64,000 nt of DNA from G965205255 sp965205255 (GCA_965205255.1 OZ242051.1:3224001-3288000), one strand, 5' to 3'. Shown: positions 37,636-48,800, counted from the first letter of the stretch. The notes: generated by a model not told the origin, from the sequence alone. Program-made: numbers and translations.

Positions 37636-38026
37636 GGTAATTTCAACTCAGAGGCACTATCTAGTAGTTATCATTAGATAGAAACAGGTTTTTGTATAAT
37701 CTTGAAAATTTGGAAAAATAGTCTAAACCTAAGAAGATTGTTCGGAGCGTAGAAAAAATTGAATGATATGTTTTAAAAACCTTTTCAAGTGATTAGGCTC
37801 ATATATTTTAATGTGTTGTTAATGATGACAAAATTAATTTCGTTTTCAATGACCTTCGATAAAACTGCGCACAAGTAAAAAAGTCTTTTTTACTTAAATT
37901 GAAATTTTACAGTCAGAAAAGACTATAACGAGTAAATATAAACATAACTTCTACAAAGCATCAAAGTTTTGGGAAAAAGTGTCTTATAAGAACATTAACA
38001 TTAACATTATATAAAAGGTGCTATCA
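37636..38026. other. Intergenic, MITE end only
   Basis: Contains a short MITE-end-like sequence (AGAAACAGGTTTTTGTATAAT near 37680-37700). The AT-rich remainder should hold the promoter for the secreted protein that follows. Confidence 0.4.
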
Positions 38027-38521
38027 ATGGATAGTTTATTTTGCAAGAATCTTCTTGGTAGAATAATAATATTTCTTTCAATATTAATAAGTACAACTTC
38101 ATTTGCCAATTTTATGCATATAACAAAGCTGAAGGTAACAATTCATAATGCTGACAGTCTCCCGTTAACTATTGAAGGAGCCAGTGGAGGTAAAGGTATA
38201 TCAAGTGATATAGATATGAAGACTGTTATTATTCAGCCGGGTCAAAATCATGTAATTGTAACAACTATGGATTATAGAACTAGTAATATTTACCCAATGA
38301 CATGGGATATTTGGTTTGACGAACAATACAAAAGACATTCGCTGGAGTATGGAGGAAGCATAAAGAACAACCTTTTCTTAAACCGTTACTTCAAAGAGGT
38401 TGAAAATAACAAAATGTTATGGAATATAACGGAGCAGTACTTGCCCATCGATCAAGTACCAAGTGAATCTTCAATTACTTTCAGCTGTACTAAAGCGGAT
38501 GGGTGCACAAAACAAAAATAA
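38027..38521 (+). CDS. Secreted protein of unknown function
   Basis: 164 residues with a signal peptide (IIIFLSILISTTSFA, cleavage near residue 28) and a beta-rich mature part (LKVTIHNADSLPLTIEGA) ending with a pair of cysteines (FSCTKADGC) that may bridge. Not recognised. The ATG at 38027 was chosen because AAAAGG lies about eight bases upstream; an in-frame GTG at 38018 would overlap that site. No neighbours on the same strand suggest a pathway. Confidence 0.65.
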   Translation: MDSLFCKNLLGRIIIFLSILISTTSFANFMHITKLKVTIHNADSLPLTIEGASGGKGISSDIDMKTVIIQPGQNHVIVTTMDYRTSNIYPMTWDIWFDEQYKRHSLEYGGSIKNNLFLNRYFKEVENNKMLWNITEQYLPIDQVPSESSITFSCTKADGCTKQK

Positions 38522-38556
38522 ATAAGGGTTATAAGGTTACCTCTAACTAAAATCTG

Positions 38557-38610
38557 TATTTAACTACTGCTATGAGCATAATTTTATGGTTTGTTGTTAA
38601 ATAGGCTTTT
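38557..38610 (+). repeat. MITE-like element, left end only
   Basis: TTTAACTACTGCTATGAGCA followed by TTTATGGTTTGTTGTTAAAT matches the left ~50 bp of the MITE-like element; the right part is missing. Confidence 0.45.
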
Positions 38611-38632
38611 GTAGAACTTTTCTGGTCAACCT

Positions 38633-38715
38633 TTACGGGTGTTTTTTCAGAGAGTTTTTATCTTTATACTCAGCTGGCGTCATATTTCTATTCGCTGAGT
38701 GAAGTCTTTCCATGT
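38633..38715 (-). pseudogene. IS3-family OrfB C-terminal fragment
   Basis: On the minus strand ERLHSANRNMTPAEYKDKNS and a stop resemble the RLHSxLGYxSPxEY end of IS3-family integrases. Only about 27 codons remain. Confidence 0.5.
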
Positions 38716-38863
38716 AGCTTATATTTTATATAAGCTACCATATCTTGCGTCATATGTTCGAAGGTTGGCTGATGTACCTTGAAAATCCAGTGATGCTGAA
38801 ATAATACTATTGTTATATTACTCTGATAGTAGGACTTAATTTTCATCATCAGGGAAGATGATT

Positions 38864-39436
38864 ATGACAAATATATTAAAGGTAAGTGCAATATTGGTTT
38901 TTATTGGTTTTTCTTTTCATGTTTTTGCTAAAAAAGCCAATCCTTCAAACTTTCTGTCCCCAGATGGATATCGTTGGCAACAGTGTCAGCGCCAGTCATT
39001 AAATTGCGCTTATCTTGTACCAGACAACTGGTCTTTATCGTTTACTGAGAAAGATGCTCAATTTAAAGCACAAATATCTAGTTCATCTGAGCACCTGCCG
39101 GGTATTATTGATTTTGGTGTGATCACAGATGCTAAAAAGTACACAGGATTTGATGCCGAAAAGAATATAAAACTAATCATTAAAAATATTGATCGTCAAC
39201 AACATGTAAAAATGGATGAATGGCATAAGTATAAAGCACCATTTAAAAGTTATGCCGTTCTAGCAGTTGATTATAAAAAGGGTTGGGTAAATCAATATTT
39301 TTATTTATTGGTAGCCAATACCAAAACAGATACTTTATATCAAATCAGGTTTGCAACAGACCAGCGTAAATGGGAAAAGTACTGGCCTGTTGTTGAGAGA
39401 ATATTTCATCAACTCTACTTGGATGAATCTGTTTAA
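38864..39436 (+). CDS. Secreted protein of unknown function
   Basis: About 190 residues with a signal peptide (NILKVSAILVFIGFSFHVFA). The mature part starts KKANPSNF, has two cysteines (QQCQRQSLNCAY) and an alpha/beta pattern; no family recognised. I chose the ATG at 38864 because AGGGA sits at a normal distance, while the ATG six bases earlier is too close. Converges tail-to-tail with gltS, whose coding sequence ends at the adjacent base. Confidence 0.65.
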   Translation: MTNILKVSAILVFIGFSFHVFAKKANPSNFLSPDGYRWQQCQRQSLNCAYLVPDNWSLSFTEKDAQFKAQISSSSEHLPGIIDFGVITDAKKYTGFDAEKNIKLIIKNIDRQQHVKMDEWHKYKAPFKSYAVLAVDYKKGWVNQYFYLLVANTKTDTLYQIRFATDQRKWEKYWPVVERIFHQLYLDESV

Positions 39437-40657
39437 TCAATAGCCAAAAATGGGTAATGTCAGTAGTCCACGTAAAATGGTAGCATTCATAACATCTGTG
39501 CAGAACGAACCTAACAAAGGAATTAGCAACATCGCTTTAGGTGATGCTCCAAAGCGGTGAGTGACAGCTTCAACGTTTGCCATGCCAACAGGTGTTGCAC
39601 CAAGCCCTGAACCTATAAAACCTGATGTCATAACAGCCGCATCGTAATTTTTTCCAGCAAAGCGAAAGAATATATGATAGGCAAAGAAAATAATAAACAG
39701 AGACTGAATAGCTGAGATAGCAAGCAAGGGCAGGGCAGTTTGACTGAGAGTGTTTAATTTGAGTGTGAATAATGTCATCACCACAAAGAGGTCCAAGCTG
39801 ATTTCACCGAATATCGCTAACACACCTTCATTAGGGTTCATATTAAATAAATCAGCAATGTTGGAAATAAAAATACCGACCAGTAGCACTAGCAGAAAGT
39901 CCGGAATAATGATGCCCTGCGATCTCAGTAATGAATTTATCCAGGTTCCTGCTGTGATAGTCAGGGCTATTTCCATTAATATCCGAATAAGGCATGAGGC
40001 ACTAAAACTTATGTCTTTTTCCTGCGAAGGAAGCTTGGTAACGTCTGTGGGTGTTTCATGAGAGCTAAACAATTGCTTCTGCTGCTTAATAAGGTTCTTT
40101 TTTTTGATCAGGCGATGACATACCGGTCCGCCAATCAATCCTCCCAAGATAAGACCAAGAGTTGCTGCAATCAAAGCAAATTCTTCAGTTCCATAGTAGC
40201 CCTGATTAGTAAAATAATTACTCCAGGTGATGGCTGTCCCGTGGCCTCCTGCAAAGGCAATACTGCCTGCAAGCAGACCATTAATCGGATGAAGTCCCAT
40301 TAACATGGAGCAAATAACCCCAATAATGTTTTGCAGAATAATGAAGACAAATACAACAGCAAGTAATATCAGTAAGGTTTTTCCGCCACTCATTAGCTGG
40401 CTTAACTTTGAAGAAAGACCAACGCTGGCAAAAAAGACCAACAAAAAGAAATCTCTGATTTGAAGGTTAAAGTTTACCTGAATTAAATCATAATAGGACA
40501 GTACACTTAAAGCCGCTGCAAATAGTAGCCCTGCTGTAACCGATGCAGGTATATTGTATTCATCCAACCATCTCATGCGTTTTGTTATAAAACGACCAAT
40601 ATACAAGATGATAATGCTGATAACCAGAAGTGAAAGACCTGAAATATGTATATGCAT
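39437..40657 (-). CDS. gltS: Sodium/glutamate symporter
   Basis: A 406-residue inner-membrane ESS-family carrier importing glutamate with sodium. Ten or more hydrophobic segments are arranged as two inverted halves. Conserved stretches include NIPASVTAGLL near the N-terminus, AFAGGHGTAITW, and the second-half counterpart GSGLGATPVGMANVEAV. Length is normal. A glutamate importer fits life on host nutrients. Its stop abuts that of the upstream plus-strand gene. Confidence 0.93.
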   Translation of the reverse strand: MHIHISGLSLLVISIIILYIGRFITKRMRWLDEYNIPASVTAGLLFAAALSVLSYYDLIQVNFNLQIRDFFLLVFFASVGLSSKLSQLMSGGKTLLILLAVVFVFIILQNIIGVICSMLMGLHPINGLLAGSIAFAGGHGTAITWSNYFTNQGYYGTEEFALIAATLGLILGGLIGGPVCHRLIKKKNLIKQQKQLFSSHETPTDVTKLPSQEKDISFSASCLIRILMEIALTITAGTWINSLLRSQGIIIPDFLLVLLVGIFISNIADLFNMNPNEGVLAIFGEISLDLFVVMTLFTLKLNTLSQTALPLLAISAIQSLFIIFFAYHIFFRFAGKNYDAAVMTSGFIGSGLGATPVGMANVEAVTHRFGASPKAMLLIPLLGSFCTDVMNATILRGLLTLPIFGY

Positions 40658-40739
40658 AAGAATTTGTTATATCTTCTCTTTTAATTTGAATGTAGCATTT
40701 TATAGATGACTCTGCGGAATAGTTCATCATTGTTTTACA

Positions 40740-41488
40740 TAAATAAAAGAATTTTCTCTGCTGGCAATTTTCTTTAATCGTGAATCTTTTCTTTGTAGTT
40801 GAGCTTGTTGTGAGTCTTTGTTCATAGGTTTTATGCGATTAAATTCAGGTATTTTTCCATTTTCATCCACACAGATTAACAAGGGTAAGGGAGTATTTAT
40901 TTGTGCTGGATAGACAGATCTTAGTGTTTTATCCTAACCGACTTTTTTTTCAATAGCAGTACTCCAACTAAGATTTGCCCGCAAATGAGGTGCTAGTGGG
41001 CGTTTGATAACGATAACGGTTGTTTTCGGTAGCATTTCGATAGCTTGAATATCTGATGATATAACTTTGCTTTGAGTGAATTTGCTTTTTAAATGATCTA
41101 TAGCCTTGCTTGTAGTAAGTTTTACAGCACCGGTCTGTGTTGTTGCCCAACTGAACACTACTCTTTTTAGGAGCTGAGAGACAGAGTTTGAGATGTCGGT
41201 ACGTCTGAACACAATGCAAATGCTTTAATTTGAGCTTTCCCAGCAGTGTATTGCGAATATCTTTAGAGCTTAAACTTATCATAGAAAATGATTTTCCGTA
41301 TAAAGCTCTGTAATCTTGCATAGCATTTTTAAATACATTTTTTGCCTCATTAAGAGCCTTTCCGATATGATAAGTTTCTTCTGAAATCCCAATGATTTTT
41401 GGGCATTTAACCGTTTTCTGTCTGTTTTGATCTGTACAATAATTGAGTTGTTTTCTAATTTCTGCGCCTTTAATTCGGTCTTGCTCAT
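40740..41488 (-). pseudogene. Decayed coding region, family not recognised
   Basis: On the minus strand a plausible protein runs from MSKTELKAQKLENN (41488), shifts frame to CPKIIGISEETYHIGKALNE and KNVFKNAMQDYRALYGKSF, shifts again to SQLLKRVVFSWATTQTGAVK, hits a stop, and ends LLICVDENGKIPEFNRIKP. The pieces total ~250 codons with at least two frameshifts and one stop. The amino-acid composition looks protein-like in each segment, which argues for recent decay. Function not recognised. Confidence 0.4.
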
Positions 41489-41594
41489 TATAAATACTCT
41501 CTATTACCCAAGCAGGTTAATACTTGTCATGTAAAAGTGACTGTTTAAATGCATGGTTTAACTCAACGAGATGCAATATAGAATCTCTTCACAA

Positions 41595-41665
41595 TAGCGG
41601 ACTATTACTCGTGACTTTGCCTCTAACAGCAAACTATAAAAGCATGCTGGAAATAAGGTTTAGTA
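41595..41665 (-). repeat. MITE-like element, partial
   Basis: GACTTTGCCTCTAACAGCAA then GCATGCTGGAAATAAGGTTTAGTATT is a diverged half of the MITE-like element in inverted orientation. Confidence 0.4.
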
Positions 41666-41782
41666 TTATTGAGAATGATTTTTGGTTAAAACTACTTATT
41701 TTGCAGAAAAAGCATTTTTTTTAGCAAAATAACAGGCATGCTGCCTAGATAATATCCTCATCTATTTCCTTAAATAGAGTAT

Positions 41783-41812
41783 TCGAAAAGCAGAAAAAAT
41801 TCTGCTTTTCGA
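41783..41812 (-). terminator. Hairpin downstream of CPA2 antiporter
   Basis: TCGAAAAGCAGAA pairs perfectly (13 bp) with TTCTGCTTTTCGA across a 4-base A-rich loop, about 25 bases after the antiporter stop. It lacks a clear U-tract, so the terminator role is probable rather than certain. Confidence 0.5.
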
Positions 41813-41836
41813 CAAGCTGAGCATTTTACGTTCTTT

Positions 41837-43837
41837 TTATAACTTTCCTTTGCATAGAACTTCTTCTGCCAGAAAAATAGCTTTTGCTGGGCCTGTTATT
41901 AACAACAGATCTCCTATTTCAAGTACTCCGGCATCTTCAGGGTCAAGTTGTTTCTTATCTCGTATAACTTTATCAATTTCGGCACCAGCTTTATCCAGTT
42001 CAATAGAATCAAGACTTTTACCCACAGCAAAGCAATCAGAATCTAAGGTAAAACCATGCCTTAAATCTGCAGGAGCGCCCTCTGGTGTATACAGCGACTC
42101 AGTTTGCCCAATAAAAAAACCATGCAAACGCCGGTATTTCTTTTGTCTTACGGCCTGAATACGTTGTCTGATTTCCAATTCAGGTTTTCCCAGCATTGTG
42201 AGCACTTCACTGACAACCAGCAGGCTCGATTCAAGAACTTCAGGAATTAATCGGGTTGCTCCATTTTTATAAAGAACTTCCATCATTCTGTCGTCACGAG
42301 TTCTTACTAGTACAGGTAGAAGCGGATTAATCTGTCGTATTAATAATAATACCTGATTGGCTGTTTTTGCATTGTCTAAACAGATAACAGCCATTTTTGC
42401 ACGGCTGATGCCTGTAGCTTTAAGAATATCAGTGCGACGGCAATCTCCAAAAAAGACAGGCTCTTTGGCTTTAGTGGCTTCTTTAACGTGGAGAGGATCA
42501 TCGTCGAGAGCAATATAGGGTATATCGTCATCACGGATAAAGCGGCTTACCACCTGACCAACACGCCCGTAACCACAAATCAAAATATGACCTTCTATTG
42601 AAGAGGTTGCCTGTTGTACAGAAGCTACATCATTACTAAACTCATTTCTTTTAACTTTTTTACCAAGAAATAGTTGCGACAATTGCTCACTGTATCGAAT
42701 CAGAAAAGGGGTAGCAACCATTGATAAAATAGCGATAGAAAGTATCAGCGAGCCAAGTTTATCTGATAATAAATCATATTGGCTTGCCAATGCTACTACA
42801 GCAAAACAAAACTCTCCTCCTTGAGCTAACGATAATGCGGTTTTCAAGGAATTTTTTCGGTTTAATCCAATGAACCTACTTAATATGTTAACGAGGAATA
42901 CTTTGAATAAAATCAAGCCCGCTGCGCCGAGTAGTATGACCCACCAGTTATCAATCAATAGTTTTATATTGAGCATTAAACCTATCGAAACAAAAAATAG
43001 CCCTAAAAGAATATCTCTAAAAGGTCGTATATCTGTTTCTACCTGATGTCTGTATCTGCTTTCGCCAAGCATCATACCTGCTACAAATCCACCAAGTGCC
43101 ATCGACAGACCTAACATATTAGAGAACATAGCAGCCAGTAAAGCCACAACTATTGCTGTTAATACGAATAATTCTTCTGAGCGAGTGGTAGCTACTTCAT
43201 TAAAAATATAGGGTAAGACCTTTTTGCCAATAACAATCATGCCTAATACAAATAATATACCTTTAACAAAGCTGAAAAGTAGCGAAATGCTTAGATGATC
43301 ACCGCCGGTGCCCGAGGCGATAGCTGATATAATAATCAAAAATATTACAGCTGCAATATCTTGAAAAATAAGTGTACCTAATACAGCTTCACCAAATGGT
43401 GTACGTATTTCATTTCGCCTGGTCAGCTCTTTAGAGACAATAGCTGTTGAAGACAGAGAAAGACCCGCAGCGACAATTAGTGTTGCAATTGTTGGCAAAC
43501 CCAAAGTAAATCCAATGAGGCTGATAATTACCGTGCTGATAAGTACCTGCATCCCTCCGAGCCCAAACACAAGATGACGCATAGCTATTACCTTTGAAAG
43601 CGAAAACTCCAGCCCCAAAGAAAACAGCAAAAAGACGACACCCATTTCAGCCAGAAGATCTATTTGATGGGTGCTACCGATGATGTTAAGAATACCCGGA
43701 CCCAAAACAAGACCAACGCACAAATAGGCCAAAGATTCAGGAATCTTAAGACGATGACAAAGAGCAATAACCACAACAGACAGGGAAAATATGATAAGTA
43801 ACTGGTAAAAATAGCTAAGGTCTATAGTCGATTGCAT
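41837..43837 (-). CDS. CPA2-family cation/proton antiporter (KefB/KefC-like)
   Basis: A 666-residue inner-membrane protein. About 12 hydrophobic segments (residues ~1-385) form the Na+/H+ exchanger fold, with the family stretches YLCVGLVLGPGILNI and LFSLGLEFSLSKV. Then a TrkA-N Rossmann domain with ICGYGRVGQVVSRFI (~410-530) and a TrkA-C ligand domain (~585-665). It exports K+ or Na+ against protons, gated by nucleotide or other ligands. I chose the ATG at 43837 with GGAAG just upstream; a TTG 15 bases earlier is the alternative. No KefF/KefG partner adjoins it. Confidence 0.9.
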   Translation of the reverse strand: MQSTIDLSYFYQLLIIFSLSVVVIALCHRLKIPESLAYLCVGLVLGPGILNIIGSTHQIDLLAEMGVVFLLFSLGLEFSLSKVIAMRHLVFGLGGMQVLISTVIISLIGFTLGLPTIATLIVAAGLSLSSTAIVSKELTRRNEIRTPFGEAVLGTLIFQDIAAVIFLIIISAIASGTGGDHLSISLLFSFVKGILFVLGMIVIGKKVLPYIFNEVATTRSEELFVLTAIVVALLAAMFSNMLGLSMALGGFVAGMMLGESRYRHQVETDIRPFRDILLGLFFVSIGLMLNIKLLIDNWWVILLGAAGLILFKVFLVNILSRFIGLNRKNSLKTALSLAQGGEFCFAVVALASQYDLLSDKLGSLILSIAILSMVATPFLIRYSEQLSQLFLGKKVKRNEFSNDVASVQQATSSIEGHILICGYGRVGQVVSRFIRDDDIPYIALDDDPLHVKEATKAKEPVFFGDCRRTDILKATGISRAKMAVICLDNAKTANQVLLLIRQINPLLPVLVRTRDDRMMEVLYKNGATRLIPEVLESSLLVVSEVLTMLGKPELEIRQRIQAVRQKKYRRLHGFFIGQTESLYTPEGAPADLRHGFTLDSDCFAVGKSLDSIELDKAGAEIDKVIRDKKQLDPEDAGVLEIGDLLLITGPAKAIFLAEEVLCKGKL

Positions 43838-44458
43838 GAGCTTCCAAATCAAGATTGTTGTTTTGATATTAGAAAACAGCTTATTTAAGTTACCATTTTT
43901 CTAACATTCTTAGTATACACAAATCAAATAAAAATGCCGAAAAAATAAATTAGAATTCCATTGCTATATATTATATATACACGATAAAATTTACATATAA
44001 AAATTTGTCTTCTAAAAAAACGTCACTATTAAGTTTGTCTGCCTGAAAAACGACTATAAATAAAGTAATATATCCATCATTAATGGATAATCGATTTTTA
44101 ATTTTACAAATGAGTTTAGAGTCGTGCTCAAAGACTCTTTCACAGTAAAAGTTTCAGAGATGAAAGAAGTTCTCAAATCAAAAATTACTAACAATTTTCA
44201 GGTTATCATAAAACCAGAGTCTTGAAGTTGAATAGATATATACGGAACTTAGAAAGTACGAGACTATTGCTATGTAAAAGAATATGAAGTATTGATATAT
44301 TAAGATTAGCAGGTTGCCTGCATCAATCTGCAGAAAATAAATCCCTATAAATATTTCTATCAGGTTATTTGCGGTATAATTTACTCTAAACATAAATGAA
44401 CAGATAAACTAAAGTCTTCGTAATGGATACATGACAAGACATTACCGGAAGTGTAACA
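43838..44458. other. Intergenic, no gene seen
   Basis: 620 bases, very AT-rich, between two divergent genes. A 71-codon hydrophobic minus-strand frame (44178-44393) lacks a ribosome-binding site and is not called. GAGTC/GACTC near 44119-44137 could form a small hairpin. Confidence 0.4.
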
Positions 44459-45343
44459 ATGCCAGACAAAGCGTATTCTGACTATTATGACCATGCAAAG
44501 TTATTAAAGATAGCAACTATTGTATCCACCTCTGTAGCTGTGATGCTGGTGGTACTTAAGTTGTTTATCTGGTGGTTAAGTGGCTCTGTGAGTGTTTTAG
44601 CTTCATCGATGGATTCTCTGATGGATATGGCGGCATCTCTAATCAGTTTTTTTGCCGTGAGAATTGCTTTAAAACCAGCTGATGAAGATCATCATTTTGG
44701 CCATGGTAAAGCTGAGCAACTGGCTGCCTTGGCACAAGCTTCGTTCATTGCGGGTTCGGCGTTATATCTGGTGTTTTACGCCATTGGTGATTTAAGAACA
44801 GGAGGGGCGTTGCGTAGCACGAATTTTGCGATTATTGTCATGTTGATTTCCACTCTATTTACAGTTTGTCTGGTTTATTTTCAGCATTATGTGATAAAAA
44901 AAACAAACTCTGTTGCTATAAAAGCAGATGCTACGCACTATAAAATGGATATATTTGTCAATATGGGTGTGCTTCTTGCACTCTTTTTGAGTGAATTGGG
45001 TTGGAATAAAGCTGATCCTGTCGTTAGTATTGTTATTGCTGTTATTATGCTTGCCAGTGTTAAAAACCTAGGTTGGAGTGCTATTGAGCTTTTAATGGAT
45101 AAAGCTCTGCCGGAAGATAAACTTGAAAAAATTGAAGAAATTGTATTGGCAGATAAAGACGTATTGGGGTTACATGAGTTAAGAACTCGCCAAGCTGGTT
45201 ATCATCCTGTTATTCAGTTGCATTTGGATGTGAACGGAAATTTAACAGTAAAAGAGTCTCATGATATTGGCATTCGAGTAAAGAATAAACTGTTGGAGTA
45301 CCTACCAGGTGCTGATATCCTTTTCCATATTGATCCAGGGTAG
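44459..45343 (+). CDS. fieF: Cation-diffusion facilitator, FieF-like
   Basis: A 294-residue inner-membrane Fe2+/Zn2+ efflux protein of the CDF family. Six hydrophobic segments carry the metal-site aspartates in SSMDSLMDMAAS (D-x3-D), the HHFGHGKAEQLA loop and the HxxxD of DATHYKMDIFVN. A C-terminal cytoplasmic ferredoxin-like domain (from ~210) contains LHELRTRQAG and ILFHIDPG. These match FieF closely; the exact metal preference is family knowledge. Monocistronic. Confidence 0.93.
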   Translation: MPDKAYSDYYDHAKLLKIATIVSTSVAVMLVVLKLFIWWLSGSVSVLASSMDSLMDMAASLISFFAVRIALKPADEDHHFGHGKAEQLAALAQASFIAGSALYLVFYAIGDLRTGGALRSTNFAIIVMLISTLFTVCLVYFQHYVIKKTNSVAIKADATHYKMDIFVNMGVLLALFLSELGWNKADPVVSIVIAVIMLASVKNLGWSAIELLMDKALPEDKLEKIEEIVLADKDVLGLHELRTRQAGYHPVIQLHLDVNGNLTVKESHDIGIRVKNKLLEYLPGADILFHIDPG

Positions 45344-45346
45344 TAA

Positions 45347-45392
45347 TACCAAAACCTATTTCTTACTTCTTATTACGCTACTTTTCTAATTT
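45347..45392 (-). repeat. MITE-like element, one end only
   Basis: ATACCAAAACCTATTTC then TTATTACGCTACTTTTCTAA is the right end of the MITE-like element in inverted orientation; the rest is missing. Confidence 0.5.
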
Positions 45393-45479
45393 ATGGTCAA
45401 AGAAAACACATAAATCCCTATAAACTTCGTCTGAGTGAAATAGTGTCAATAGTTGTACAATTAATCGATTTAATTATGG

Positions 45480-45830
45480 TTTTTTAAGCACTGTTTCCTG
45501 GTTTTTATTAAGCGACATAATTCGAAAGATTTTTTTGCACTGGTCAGTTACTACTGTTTTTTAGAGCAGATGCCAAGAGTCTTTTTAGGTTTATGCACCT
45601 CCATGAAAAGTCGTTATGCACAACCTACTGCAATTTCTTATATTGACACTACAGATTTGCCTGTTTGTAGCAATAGTAGAGCCATACGTCACACGTCATG
45701 CGCCATAAGATATTTGAGGGAGAAGCTAGCTTGGGCAAGCTTTTGCCTAATGGTTTTATGGGTTTAAGCTACATTTGATCATCAATGATAAAAAAGAGGT
45801 GATCAATGTGAAATGTACTGCAGGTAATGT
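45480..45830 (+). pseudogene. IS982-family transposase remnant
   Basis: Frames read LVSYYCFLEQMPRVFLGL, CTSMKSRYAQPTAISYIDTT and LPVCSNSRAIRH, then after a shift KIFEGEASLGKLLPNGFMGL. These follow the IS982 transposase pattern (LMPRV, SFIDSTPxxVCHNRR, GFKLHLIIND). Frameshifts and stops make it non-functional. A second, smaller fragment of the same family lies near 27.4 kb. Confidence 0.65.
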
Positions 45831-45899
45831 GATAATTGTAAAAAGATCATAACTGCAGAAAACACGAAACAAACAACGGAATTACATTTTTCTTTAAAA

Positions 45900-48800
45900 T
45901 TAAATATTAGGGTTTTCAATTTCGTTAACTATCGAGATTGCAGATCTAAACCTCACACGAAGACCTTTTGAGGTTCGTTTTTGGTTTCTTAATTTTGCCG
46001 CACGTCTTGCCGATTTTATATCTGCTTTCGTGATTACATTAAGTAATCCTTTATTAGGTGTATTTTTATTCTTAGCTACAGCAGCCAATACACTAGGGTC
46101 CTGATCTTTGGAAAGTTGTTCCATAATTTTACTAGGTGTATTTGAATTTAATGCCACAGCCTGCCTTACGGCAGCGCTTTTTGTATTTGATAGTCCAGCT
46201 AGTAGTGTTGGACTGGCATCAGGGCGTGAGGCTATATTACGTCTAATAGAATAATCAGAATCATTTGCCAGTACGTTCATTAAGTGTTCACTAAGATCCC
46301 CCCTTACTGACACCGCACCTCTGACTTCTACCCATTCATGCCTAGCATATAGACCAAGTTTTTGCATATTAGTGGTATCATGTGCATCGATGCGCAGATA
46401 ATTCACCTGTGCATTTCTGGCATTTTTTCGTATTGATAAAGCTGTTCCAAATGTTGAAACAGCTGAGGTGGCTATAGATGCTACCATAAGCCCCAAAGAT
46501 GCATACCCTAAATATTCAACGGCTTTTGCCAAGCCGGCTTTGTTCGCAAGGTTAGGGCTGACTGACATACCCAAGCTGATATCAGAGTTTGCTTCTCCAG
46601 AAAGACCATCTGCACTGTCTGCTACACCTGAGGCGATTACCATGGCACTGGTTAGCTTACTGACACCTGTCACCGCATCAGCTGCGCCCAAAAAAATCGT
46701 GACGCCCCCCATTTGCATTGAGGATAAACCACTGGCAATGCCCAGTATCTGGTTGGTCATTGCCAACCCTTTATTGTGAGGCATTGCTGTACCCGCAATT
46801 TGTAGCGTGCCAGAAGCTGCACCCACGGCACCTAGTGCAACTCCGGTGGCCGCTCCGCCAACACCCGTCTCTGTTATCGAGGTAGCACTTACTGCTATGG
46901 CTGTTGTGGCCGCAGATGTGGCTGCCGCACCAGCGGCAAAAGGAAGCAGAACCGCTGATGCTATTGACATAACAATGCCAACAGCGCCTAAAGCATATCC
47001 TAACCATTGAGGCATATGACCTGTGGGATCAGTATTCATGATCGGGTTATTATCACCAAACCCGTAACCGTCTATTTTTGTAAATGGGCTATAGCTGTCA
47101 TGACTCATAAAATGTCTGTACACGGGGTTGTATGCACGATAACCCCCTCCGAGAAACTGATAACCTGTGGCAGGGTCGTTTAGCTGGCCGTCAAAACCTG
47201 GCCGATGATTTTGCCACAGCGGTGGCTGTGCTGAGAGAGCCCGCTTTTGCAAAAAGGCCTGATTGCCTGTATTTAACAGATCATCATCCATACCATACGG
47301 ACTGTAGACATGGTCGCTTACCTTCTGACCAGAACTATTATAAGTGGTTATTGTGTCATCTTTATAATCGTTCACATACCAAGTGTTGAGTACACCATCT
47401 TCACTGTGGGCAATGCCTGAAAACTCATGTGATCTGTGTGTTTTTCCGGCGGCGTCATCTTGTACCTGCTCCGAGACGCTGTCACCCTGATAAATCATGT
47501 AAAGCGGTTGCTGTAAAGCTTTTCCTGTTGCATCTGTCAGTTGTTCTGCTATCTGGTTGCCTGTGCTGTCGTAGTAGTAAAAACTGTGTTCTCCGGTATT
47601 AACATTGGTAAATTCATCCTGATTACCAAAAACGTTATAATGGAGTCTGTTGCCTTGAGCATCTTTAATTATTCTACCTAAATTGTCGTAAGTTATCGGG
47701 TTGGGTGCATGGCTGAAAGTCGATACATTGTCCTGCCACTGAGTACTCAGTGCTGTCATGCGGTGGGGGTCATAGTGATCATTGTATCCGGTGTCATAGG
47801 TATACACGGATGTTTTTCCTGTCTTTTTACCCTTCGCGGTAATCAGCTGTTCATCAACACGGCTGATGTTGTTCCAATCATCAAACTGATACCGCTGTGA
47901 CATAATAATAGGAGGTGCTATTAACTGACTTCCTGATAAATCAGTATCCCTAGGACAAAGCACATCGGGCGTGCTAGATTTGCCTGTGGCACTGCAAACC
48001 ATTGAGGTAAGACTGTTTGTATTTTTGTCGTAAGTATAAGTCTGGGTTGCACTGTCTTTTCCGTTAGATCGAGTAAAGGTAAGGATGTTGCCGGTTTGAA
48101 CATCATAGGTATAGCTGAGCTGATCTAGTACCTGATTATTTTGTTTGTCGAGCGTGCTTTGAACATTACCCAAGTCATTATAAATATAGTATCTGATAAT
48201 ACCAATACCGTTAATAACAGAAACGGGGCGGTTAAAATAGGGAGAATAGGTAATAGAACTCAGTAATTTTGGCGTGCTTTGATTGTTAAAGGTGACATAA
48301 GTTTGTAAAATTCGACCATATTTATCGTGAACAGCTGAATAAATATTGCCTGACAAATCAGTATAGCGGGTAGCCTGTCCATAACGATCATACTTAATTT
48401 TGATGGTGCCGGCAGGGTAGTGAATACCCGCTGGTGATTTAAGTTTTTCCGGAGCACTGCGGGTAATACAGGTTAACTCTCCGGTATTGTCATCATAGGT
48501 GTAGTGAAGATGACTGATAGTATCTTCTTTGTCAGTGAGTTGCCACGTATCGGGGTTATAGGTCCATCTTGCATAAATGACCCCGTCGACTGAAGCACTG
48601 GTGACAGCATAGCTGTTATAGGTATAGGAAAATACATGTGCACTACCTTTTTTATTGTCGGGTACAGTCATCGTTAGCAGTCTGCCATCGGCGTCGTAAG
48701 TGTAAGTGATTCTGTTGCCATATTCATCGGTTTGCCAAGCAAGATTACCCTCACCATCATACCCACGGACGCCTAATGCGTGACAGGTAGATTTGTCAGA

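Noticed and set aside
44178..44393. 71-codon hydrophobic minus-strand frame upstream of fieF
   Set aside because: No ribosome-binding site, strongly AT-driven composition, no conserved features.
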